A stretch of 64,000 nucleotides of DNA from Bolinopsis microptera. Lineage: Eukaryota; Ctenophora; Tentaculata; Lobata; Bolinopsidae. Position 1 is the first letter of the stretch, and each line of letters starts with the position of its first letter. The translations under genes were made by a program, and so were the position numbers. Under the pieces are notes generated by a model. The model was not told the DNA's origin, did no database searches, and saw nothing but the letters and a program-made list of their open reading frames with translations. The stretch covers positions 12,259,118 to 12,323,117 of the forward strand of contig NC_087078.1 of NCBI RefSeq assembly GCF_026151205.1. Reading direction: 5' to 3'. This document shows positions 11,972-22,416 of this stretch, in pieces.

Positions 11972-14392
11972 TCTTTTGATGCTATTGAAATCTATTTTAA
12001 TCTAACGGTCAGACATTTAAACGGGTTGATGTTTACTTGAAAGTGGTCGGAGTCTCGTTGCCAACCAGTTCGATAAACTTGTGTTTTATTTTATAATTGC
12101 TGTAGGGAAAACATATAAATCAAGATGTTTTATTGAATATCATACAAATAAATCTGTTTAAATAAAAATAGCTCATTTTCATGTTAATGTTATGATTGAA
12201 ATAAAAACAGTATCTCATATTAACTTTTGGTGCAGTAAACCATCAACATAGAATCAAAATAAGTTTTAGAAAATAACGATAATATCAAACTTGTAAATCG
12301 ATTTCTCGATCAAGTGTCAAGACATGATCACAAAAATAAAAAAATTATCACCTTTGAATGTAATTCATCACAAACAAAATTTAAATGCAGAGACTTCCTT
12401 AATGATAGTCCTGTTAAACTTTTACTAACTATAAGAAATAAAAAACAACAATTGATACGTCTTACTCATGCTTACAACTTATTGCACTCAACTTAACGGG
12501 TAATACAAATTTATCGGTTTCTAATAGTTGAAGGACCTTTTTCTAATGCTACGCCATCCATTCACATCAAAGCTGGGCAATACTTAATACTTTTTTAGCA
12601 ATAGCCACCTACCCCACTCATCAAGTTATACCAAACTAATCGTTCTGACATGATATAAGATAATAATTTTAAAGTTGACGTAATCCCTTACCATGGCGTC
12701 ACCACCGAGGGACCGAGGGTTAGGTAAGTAAAGAAATTAACTTGAATCAGGCAATCGAACTTTGAAGGACACGCAAGGTCGCAAGCTGCGAGTGAACGTC
12801 TTAACCACGGTAAGCAAAACTTTGAGAATCTCCGATTTTTTGTGACTTTCCAGAGGTAATGGAAATGTTACTGAATAATTATACAATGTGTTTCGAATCT
12901 GTCCCATTAGGAATCTGTTTGGTCGCTACAGGTTCGATCCTGGAATAAAACATTTAATTAGTTTAATCCTTCGTAAATATCACTTCTGGAGCTGGAAAAG
13001 CCTATTTTTACTTTTAGTAAATAGTATCATGAATCACGCATAATTATGAATATGATTAAATAAAAATTAGGTCGGCTTTAAATATAACGGCCGATATACG
13101 ACCGTACTTAGACCTTGCTAAATAATGTCCAATAAAATCCATTTCCCAAGAAATGAGAAGGCTGTACAGTACAGCTGTATAGTACAGCTCTCGGCCCTAT
13201 ATCCTTGAAGTTAAGAAACTGCTGCTGATATAAAAATCGGACCTGTGATTAATTTCCTCCACTGGCGACTCAGACTGAGTCGTCGTAGTCGTCGTAGTTG
13301 CCGTCTGTAGTAGAAACGTTTCGATTGATTCACCCTGAAAGTTATGCCAGTCAAATATCGTTTCTCCCAATTTCATAGATCAATGTTTTGATGAACGTCT
13401 GCATGAAGTGTAAGTCAGATATAAAACCAATTTTTGCTTCATGTGCAGCTTGGATAATCGCACTGCATCGACTCAAATAAATTTATGTTTTGAAACGATT
13501 GTTCTCTGTTTATTTCTGTGACAAAATATGTATAGTTTTGTTAGTTCAAATTTGGGCAATGAATAAATTTGATCAATAAATGATTTATCGTAACTATTTC
13601 GATAAAATTTGTGATGCATTCCTCTAACTATACTATACTAGCTTAAATTTGGATCGGGAGTGGTCATCAGGTCACCTCATTTTACATTTTAGTTAATCCT
13701 AATTTCTGATGCTACCAAAATCTTCGACATGCGCTGATTGGGCGTGGGCTCCCTTAAAAGATTTAACTCGTTCATAGTTTTTGCCTGCAAACCTCTCATG
13801 GCTGCCTCGACCATGATGCTCTGGATATTTTAATAAAATCCGTTTATGTTCTTAATTGGAAATCTTTACATCCCAGTGCTCGCACTTTAATGACGCATAA
13901 GATCGGGTAATTGCAAGGAAGTTATAATGTATAGGTATTGCACTACAGCAATACAGGGTGTTTCGAGACTCGTGTCCAAATTTAAAATTTTAATTTTTAA
14001 TTTTATGAAGGAGCAAAATTAGATGCAATCGGTTTTAAAATGCTGGTTATACCTTATTATGTATAAGAGGATCTAGAAAAACCTCAAATAGAACTGTAGA
14101 ATTATCTAACATGGATGATTTAGAATTTAACTCTTTCGAATCGAAAGTTAATTAATTTTTTCAGTCCCATGGACTGGTTTTTATTTTTGACAATGATGAT
14201 ATTCATTATATATGTATAACCTGTAATACTATTCTGTATATATCTAATTTCGTTTTCCAAAAAAAAAAAAGTTATACCTTACATTTACACAAAAAAAAAA
14301 GTTATACCTTACATTTTAGTTATCTCTCACATATTCGTTTCAAAACTCATCTTTTTGCAAATTTGTATCCTTTCGAAATTTTCTTCGAAAAA

Positions 14393-16407
14393 ATGTCAAA
14401 ATCTGGCATATCAGACGAAATGAGAGTAGCCATGGTCAAGCTTTTCTATGTCAACGGAAGTAGTTGGACTGCTGCTAGGAGGGCACTTTCAAAGAAATAC
14501 GGTAATGCAGGCAGGAAAATTCATCTTAGGACTATTCAGCGACAAGTGACGAAATTTGAGAGAGAATTGACTCTCAGAAGGAAACCAACAGGTGGGGGTG
14601 CAAAAACGGCAGTTAATGAGAAAAACATCAAAAAAGTCGACCAAATCCTTGACAAAAGCCCTCGATCGACGTTCTGTAAGGAACATCGCTAAGAGAACTA
14701 AGCTACCACAACCGTTTGGAGGATCTTGAGAAAGGAGTTGGGCAAATACCCATACAAAATTCAGATGTTGCAAGAACAGACGGCACCCAACAAGCAGCAA
14801 AGAGTGGACTTTGCCAAGCAATTTGCTAGCAAAATTGAGTCTGATCAAAACTTTTTGAAGAACCTTATTGTCTCCGATGAAGCTCACTTCCAACTATCAG
14901 GGTGGGTTAATACTCAGAATGCCCGAATCTGGTCAGATAAGCAACCCTATGCCACCGTGGAAGGTCCAAAAACCAGAGAAAAGGTGACTGTTTGGATGGG
15001 CCTCAGTTACCATGGTGTCTTCGGACCCCACTTTTTCGAGAATGAAGAAGAGAAGGCAGAGACGATAAGGACAGCAAATTACATTGCTATGTTGCGTGGA
15101 AAAGTTATCCCAGTACTTAAAAGGAAAAAATACTTGATTCCTGTATATTCCAACAAGACGGGGCCCCTCCACACTGTTCGCACGAAAGTTTGGCTTGGCT
15201 GAAGGAGCATTTTGGGGAAAGACTGATATCGAGGAAAGCTGAGTTCAGCTGACCTCCCTACAGCCCTGACCTGAATCCGGCCGATTTCTTTTTGTGGGGC
15301 TATCTGAAAGAACGTGTCTATTCAGACCCAGTCCCACAAACAGTAGATGAGCTAAAAAACAATATCAGAAGGGAGGCTAAAAAGTTAACAAGAATTTCGC
15401 CGCGGTAACACCACGCACGATCAAATTTCCCTACTGCCTACAATGTTATTGTTCTACTTTATTGTATCCCAGAGTGGTGTTTGGCGCACGTGATAATCGT
15501 TTATATGATATTAGGCGTGCAGAACTTGAAAAATTCTGCGCGCATCTGAGGTGTCGCCGTCGATCTGTATGTGGTTTGGTTGTAGATCATTTCATACTTT
15601 GCGCGGTTTTGTTTCGTGTTAATAGCAATAACGATGCGTATCATGTCACCGGTCACGTCATATTACTGCATCGTATGCCAACTTTATTGACTTGTGACTG
15701 TAATAAAATATTCTGCCTCGTCTTAGTTATTATTTTTATCTAATATAAACTAATACATTTTGATGCTTACTCGACGCATCTATACTTATAGCACCATCGA
15801 TTTTCGAGCCTTTTATTTGATATACGATTCTTTAAAAGCATACCGCAATCTTGATATTAGCTTCTTGAATGTAAATGTAAAGTAACATCTGTTCTTAACT
15901 ATGTATTCCTATGCTTTTTACCATTCAGTGTCGATTAACTGTATAATAATCAGCCACGAGTTTATCAGTTGATATCATAATTTTATTTGTTTTGACTTGC
16001 TGAATTTTATCACTCGGTAATTAATTAAGCTTGTCTCACCAAAATAACACTTAAATTTATGATTGATCCGTGTGTAACAGTCGTCAAGCACCAAAAACTG
16101 GTTGCTATGCCTGTAATTAATTAACACATAACTGGCGTCGCGCGCGCAAAATAGACTCCTTTTATACACATAATTATAGGGGAGTGGTCTATATTGCGAA
16201 GGAGCAGACTTTTGTCGACATCGTAGGACCGTCGGGCCACCTCATATATCCAAACCCGATTACTTATTCCCTACGATCTTTTTGCCTTCGGCAAGAGTAG
16301 GGAAAAAAATTGACATGGTAAAACGTGCAATAGACAATATGCTTCCGAGGGTTCAAAACCTTCTATGCAGAAAGGGGGCTTGGTTCGAAAAATTGTTGAA
16401 ATATTAG
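14393..16407 (+). pseudogene. Broken Tc1/mariner transposase
   Basis: The reading starts at ATG 14393 (MSKSGISDEMRVAMVKLF), an N-terminal helix-turn-helix of the DUF4817 kind, and continues into a DDE nuclease domain. The first catalytic Asp is in VSDEAHF (about 14874), the second in QQDGAPPH (about 15160) and the third in SPDLNPADFF (about 15260), with about 36 residues between the last two. Breaks seen: frameshifts near 14673, 14707 and 15153, an in-frame TGA near 15250 where related transposases have Trp, and an insertion after about 15402. The C-terminus resumes at about 16312 and ends with RKGAWFEKLLKY at 16407. No functional protein can be made. Confidence 0.88.
15403..16311. mobile_element. 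Nested ~0.9-kb insertion inside the transposase
   Basis: Transposase coding stops at about 15402 and resumes in a compatible reading at about 16312, so about 909 bp are foreign. Short inverted motifs lie just inside the edges (AATTTCCCTACT near 15424 and AGTAGGG plus AAATT near 16297-16311). A hairpin with GCC-TTC-GGC lies at about 16268-16306. The only long open frame inside (15462-15743) has no known domain. The exact ends and target duplication are not resolved, so its class is unknown; a non-autonomous DNA element is most likely. Confidence 0.6.
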
Positions 16408-16537
16408 ATTTATTTTTGTTATGTATTTTAAAATATAATAATTTGTCTACAATTTAAAACAAAAATTAGACCGTTTGTCTCATTTTTTAGATTTTGAGAG
16501 CCATTCAAAATTTGGACACGAGTCTCGAAACACCCTG

Positions 16538-17702
16538 TATATATTATACGGCCTTCTGCAAGTATAGCTATAACTATAATTAATATTTGAAATTCAAATT
16601 AATGCGTCGAGACATTTATCAAATATAATTATCAAATATTACTTTAAGTTGCTCATATAATGCGTCGCTACTTGCTACGGTTATGGCATTCACCCTTTGT
16701 TTTTTAAAAGTCAATTCAGTTCAATAAATTTCAGGCAAATGTCAGGAAACTAATTATTTTCAAAACTGTCTTACTTGACTTATACAATAACTTAAGGTTA
16801 AGATATCAATTGCAATTGGTACAGAGTAGATCTAAGAGGACCTGCACTAAACTTGCACTGAACCTTGATTTCTAACTTTGAATGACTTGGGTTTATAGTC
16901 TTTAAGATGCTTTACCGATTCACGGGTGATATTTTTAAATTGTCACTAATGAGTTTCTAGGGCCACAGAATGTTACTAATCCAGTCACTGTTGAGACAAT
17001 GAAACCCAAGAGACTTGGTTATAAAAACTTAACAAGAGCGCCCATATTATCAACTCTAGGACAATCAGGTGGACAATCCCATCACAAGATCTAATTCTAA
17101 ACCCGGGTAGCATAAAACTTTAGAATTCCAAAATCGGAGACATCAGGATGTAGGAAACATGACCTGATGTTTGGAGACATCAGGATGTAGGAAACATGAC
17201 CTGATGTTTGGTCGTTTGGAGACATCAGGATGTAGGAAACCCGAAACATGACCTGATGTTTGAAGACATCAGGATGTAGGAAACATGACCTGATGTTTGG
17301 AGACACCAGGATGTAGGAAACATGACCTGATGTTTGGAGACATCAGGATGTAGGAAACATGGCCTGATGTTTGGAGACATCAGGATGTAGGAAACATGAC
17401 CTGATGTTTGGAGACATGATGTTTGACAGCGATGACTTTTTTATGAAAGTAGTATAGGTCTTAGCGGTGAGATCTATCGTCTTACAGTTACAGTTAATAT
17501 TTATACCATTTGCATTATCGGCTCATAAAGGTAGACGCCAAACCAAGTAGCAATCCAGTGTCATATCTGTTTCACAATTCACAGTCATTAGTGGCTGCAA
17601 AGATCAAGAAGCCCTGAGACTACGACACCTTCTGCCATTATTGGGGGCCGCACACTCTTAACTTTGAAGCTTTTATATATCAAATTAGTGGCTTGTATTT
17701 TG
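16538..17702. other. Intergenic stretch with 37-bp minisatellite
   Basis: There is no gene. It holds the minisatellite at 17136-17428 and otherwise AT-rich unique sequence between the mariner element and the 3' end of the receptor gene. Confidence 0.5.
17136..17428. repeat. 37-bp minisatellite, about 7-8 copies
   Basis: Tandem units of about 37 bp contain GACATCAGGATGTAGGAAAC followed by ATGACCTGATGTTTG. Each unit carries an internal inverted repeat (ACATCAGG and CCTGATGT), so single strands can fold into a row of hairpins. Copies differ by a few bases, and one has a short extra segment (GTCGTTT). The minus-strand open frame across it is a repeat artefact. Confidence 0.93.
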
Positions 17703-20700
17703 TTATAAGATGTTGCCGTAGCTGGTCACGGTGTGCTCATTTTTGCTAGGTTTTACGGCTACGTAAAAGCTTTTTAAGTATGCCACAAAATATAGATAGA
17801 ATTAAAATAGATAGAATTAAAATTTAAATATACACATAGTTCCATAGATGGAACTTGGAACTTCAGCGATAAAAATGTTTGAAATTCTAACCAGAAGTTT
17901 AAGTTCTCCATGTGGTTTTATTTGCATATCTTCCGGAATGTCTTTTCTTGCGGTGTCTGTCAAGATTATGTCTCCAACTGCATCAGAGTGAAATATTAGC
18001 AAATCAAATTGTCTATTATTACGAATAGTATTACAATTACATACGGTGAAACGTAATTAATTGTCACCATTGGGAGCACGAGATTTTCATATTACGAATT
18101 AAATATTTCTCACAGTTGGCGTTTTCCAAGAGAGCATCAAGTTGTGTCGCTAAATTGCTGGTTATGCAAAGTCGAGGATTGGAAGTGTCTGCCAGAATCA
18201 ATCCGCCTGATGCTACACCTAAAAGATTGTTTTTTAAGAGGGTTGTTAAAAAAATCGCATGTAACGTAAAGTTCAAAAAATTAGTTCCATTATACATAGA
18301 AACCCGTCCTGTCAATGCCTCATTTGAGAGAAAAAGTCGTTTGGCTGATAATCCCTTAACTTTGTAAGAGATGCAGCAGCAGTGTAATATTTGATCATCA
18401 TATAACTTGCTCACTATAAAGGTTATTTGTCGAGCTCCTCTTAACTCTTAAGTCGTAATTTTACTACTGCCAGCAACATTTATAATTACATATCTCGGGC
18501 TCTATGATCGCTGTAATACTAATGATACTACTGCAGCATTACTAAGAAATATGAGTAATATCTGCGTTGATCATAAGGAATAACATAATACTTTATATGC
18601 GTTAAAGAATCTATTATACTTGTTCTCGCTGTTCTATAGCTCTATAGCAAAGCCATTGATCACCATTGCATTTATAAATTAGTCAACAGTATAAATAGAA
18701 ATTCCCGAATGTTCTGGGTGACCATTTAAATGCTTTCTGTTGATTTGAACGTTGCGTGATTTGATTTCTCGAGATTGATTAATAATATGAAATGAATTAC
18801 TTGCACCACCATTTTGCCATTCTGGTTTAAATAATTGTCTGAATTTCCCACTATTCTAATACAGGACCCTCTTACTCAATTTCAAGATTTCTTCGCGAAA
18901 TACATAATTTGCCACAGTTTATCAATATGCCAATATGTTAATATAGGTTCAAAGACTGAACCTGAATGAAGAGCCACTTTTATCGTGATATTCTTCTCGG
19001 ACGCCTCCCTTAGAAGGGTTCGTGCGTATTCCATCATCTGGTGAGGTGCTGCTTCCTCGTTGTAAAGGCCCGATATCACGACGGTGTGTCCATTACTGTC
19101 CACCACCTGAAGATGTTAACAATTAACATTTAATTAAATAATTAGTGATTACCTGATAGATATTAATAAGGTTATTACTCTTTAATTATATATGATTATT
19201 TAATCATCTGCTTTTGTATGGGTACACTGCTATATTATGTTAGCTTTGTCTTATCGAAGGTAAACTTAAACGAATAGATGTATTTCATTTCTGGGGAAGT
19301 CCTGATACTCTGACTGTTTTTGGCTGCAGGTGTGGCTCATCAAGGATAAAATTTAACTTTCAAAGGGAAGAACACCTTGTACCATGTTGGGTCTCCAGTT
19401 TGAGCTTTATAGGGACTAATGACTAAGGTCTTTTATTTCCATGCAAAGTTATGTTTCTGCCTAAAAATAGAAAGCTCTATAACAATTACCTTGATAGCTC
19501 ATTATATGACACCAAATTCGAGTGACACGGTCACTGAGCGTTATTATCTTCATTGTAATTATAATTAGGACTTCGTCTTGTCAAATTTCTCAAGTTTTAT
19601 CAAAAATTGTCAATCATTTTGACACTTGGCAGCGTCTCATTAGTTGACGGGACAGGAATGCAACCGGTTGATGTTATTTCCCCATTACATGAAATTCTTC
19701 AGTATAACCGTAAAAGGGTTTTAATCAACTTGCTTGGCATCCTACATTGGCCTTTAATTCATAATCATTGCCTTCATTGGGAATAATTTTAAAACTTAAA
19801 TACTTTCTTCCAATCATATTTTGATATTTCGTACACCTATATCCTAGAAACAACAACATTTATTAATCTTATTTAATCCATCTTCATGTCTTTAGAATGC
19901 ATGCTACTTATTTTTCGTAATATCAAATATGTATTCTCGAGGGATTGATCTCTGATTTTAATGGATATCTGCTCAAGTAATATAACTTTGCACGGGGGCA
20001 AATAATTACTCGGATGTCTGGTGTATACTGTATGAATATGTCAGAAGTTCTGGTAATTAATAAGCCCCATCCTTTATCACCCAGTCAAAAGATTACTCCT
20101 AGATACTTAACAATCGAGACAAAATGTATATCAAAGATATTTATTAAAGATTATGATAATTTATGTGGTGCCAGGTCCTACAATTCTCTAATGCAACAGC
20201 TTGATAATTTGTATCGGAGTCCACGATAACCACTAAGTCGTCAGATTGATTGTACTGGTCCCCTCTGCAGTAGTTATAGCTTTATAGTGGAAAGTAGTGG
20301 ATCACCACCGGATTACCACTTGTCCTCTGGACAGTTCTCACGGCTACTAACAGAGCTAGGCCACCTCTGAGCGTCATAATCTTGTTAGGGTTCAGTACAA
20401 CATGCTTGAGGAGCGCCAAGAGTGGCAGCTCTTTTCTAATTATTTCCATCCGTGCATAGTACTTTAATGTAAATCATTAACGTTTGTACTATATGGGTCG
20501 TACATTACTTCCAATTTCTCTCCTTCATTATATTATGGGCCTTAAATAATAGTAATACCGGCCTATAGTTTGTATTTATCTACTCCTTGTTTGTCATCTA
20601 CAGAAATTTTGATTACTTCAACTTGATAAATGTTTTATACTTTTAATAATACAGCAATGTAAACGAAGATTTAGATAATTTAAATATGAACAAGCCGGCA

Positions 20701-22416
20701 CGATTATGGCCTTCGGCAGAACTCATACTTTTTGCATCATTTTCAAATAAAATCAACACTATTATAATGAGGAATTTTAGAAAAATTAAATTTCCCCACT
20801 TCCCCGTTTTCATTCAAATGTTGGGTTTAAAATAGATTGTGTTAACTATTAAGTCAGCTGAGGTTTGTAGTTGTCACTGGAAGGGAATATGACATAATGC
20901 GACTTGAATTCTAACCATAGGTTTCTACTAAACGAATTTTGGTATTTAACGAATTTTGGCTCAAGATAGATTTCCATTTCTTTATACTTCCTCGCTCTCC
21001 AGTGTTGTCTTGGCTAAGCTTAACAAGTTAACACTTAAGTTAATCTCACTAATATAAAACAAAACACACTCACGTACTCAAGGCCCTCAAAACACTTTGT
21101 TATAGGCCTCAGGTCTGTCACTGACACTATACAATCTTAGATTAATGGTCAATTTGAAAATATGACAGGCTTCGAGCAGGCCAATAATTGATCTTCCTGC
21201 TTTGCAAAGTTATTTAAAGTATTTAAGACGTGAGTGCGTCAAGAATACTAATAGATTTGAGTAATATATTTTGAAAGGATAAAAGTATCGCAATATTGTT
21301 GCATCGATTTTAGTAATGGTGGTAAATTCGTTAATTTACGCCGACATTATTTTGTCACGTAAATTGGGGTAATCCTATATCTTGGCAAATGCAAATGTCC
21401 GATATTTCATAGCTCCCACTTTTCGATTAAACCATCTACAAATATATTCAAAATTCAAGACAGAAGTTCACGTTATCTAATTAAATTTTTACAAACCTTT
21501 GCTTCAACGCTCTCGGATCTTTAAATCATAATTTATGATTAATTCACTCGAATTAATTTACTTGAATTAAATACATTATATTATATCCCAAATCTTCATT
21601 CCATACCTGATAGATATCCCTGGTGACCACCTCCGTATGGTTGAGTTCCTCGTAAGCGTTAATAGCAGCTATCTGATCTCTCTCCTCCAGCACCTTTACC
21701 TTCACTGCTGCTCCCGTAATGTACTTGTTCTCTGCCTTCTCCACTTCCAAACCTTTCTCTATCTGGTCTATTACCTTCCTGTGAAATAAACTTTATTGAT
21801 ATCGCAGAGTTTGGTGATTAATTATTATTCCTTTAAGGGAGATCCTGAAGGGTGAGATGCCAGAGAGGGAAATATAGGGAGAAGGAAATTTATTAAACAG
21901 TTGAGCCTTGATTCGTTTATTACGATTACAATTTAAGTCACATACGTTCCCTCCCTGTGACAACTACTAAACTCAGCAGGTTATCTAGTAAAATATAGTA
22001 AAATATGTTTACCTTGATTGGTGAACCAGATGTCTAGACTCTAGCAAATTAGATGATGATTCATATCATTAAACCTATTAACCTGTCACATTTCTAACCC
22101 TTCCTTACATGAAATTCGTGACTCTGATTTGGAGGATGACGGACGCTGCAATTACATAAACGCACGACAGTTCTAGCAAGTTTGACAGCCCCAATAAGGA
22201 CAGTTTTAGTAAGTTCTAGCAAGTTTGACAGCCCCAATATATATACAGCCCCAATAAGGGTCTCGTCATCAGATTCCTAACCTGGGCAGGTATTTAGAAA
22301 GGCTCTTGCCAGCCTGCTGACTCCGCAGCTGGTGCGTCTTCATTGCCACTTTGTTCTCCAGGTCCTCCGAGTACTTCTCCATCATCTTCACCACTCGGTC
22401 TGTGATACTCAGTGAC
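17703..22416 (-). CDS. Exons 17-22: dimerisation helix and degenerate cyclase domain
   Basis: Exon 17 gives the signalling helix (DRVVKMMEKYSEDLENKVAM) ending in KYLPR, like the usual LP motif. Exon 18 aligns through IDQIEKGLEVE but has ITGAAVKVKVL where active enzymes have the first metal-binding aspartate motif (S-D-I-V-G-F-T). Exon 19 has NGHTVVISGLY in place of the I-G-D-A-Y motif: His878 replaces the second metal aspartate. Exon 20 keeps HSG and PRLC but then reads ITSNLATQLDALLE: Ala943 and Asp947 occupy the catalytic Asn and Arg positions. Exon 21 has HGELKLL, matching the R-G-E/D-I strand. The fold is recognisable while every core catalytic position is changed. Confidence 0.82.

Larger units (their letters stand above)
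9957..13953. other. Intergenic stretch with small foldback repeats
   Basis: No gene is recognisable between GPCR1 and the mariner element. The stretch holds the foldback element at 11091-11209, a short imperfect hairpin at 11917-11971 and a sequence near 12925-12940 resembling a tRNA B box (GGTTCGATCC), which may be a decayed SINE. The 60-codon open frame at 12314 has no recognisable domain. Confidence 0.5.
13954..16537 (+). mobile_element. Tc1/mariner-superfamily DNA transposon, inactive
   Basis: The element is bounded by near-perfect terminal inverted repeats of about 30 bp that start CAGGGTGTTTCGAGACTCGT on the left (13954) and appear reversed on the right (to 16537). It is flanked by TA on both sides (13952-13953 and 16538-16539), the target duplication of the superfamily. 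It contains one transposase gene in the forward direction with frameshifts, a stop and a ~0.9-kb internal insertion. Without the insertion the element would be about 1.68 kb, normal for this superfamily. A poly-A plus GTTATACCTTACATTT segment is duplicated at about 14260-14315. Confidence 0.9.

Noticed and set aside
14489-14893. 134-codon minus-strand frame
   Set aside because: It is antisense to the transposase coding sequence and is a shadow frame.
15403-16311. Helitron or intron inside the transposase
   Set aside because: There is a hairpin but no terminal CTRR at a matching position, and Tc1/mariner transposases normally lack such introns; a nested insertion of unknown class is safer.
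17097-17306. 69-codon minus-strand frame
   Set aside because: It is produced by the 37-bp minisatellite.
17136-17428. CRISPR-like array
   Set aside because: The units are contiguous tandem repeats without unique spacers, and the genome is eukaryotic.
18116-18367. 83-codon plus-strand frame
   Set aside because: It overlaps receptor exon 20 in antisense and has no independent support.
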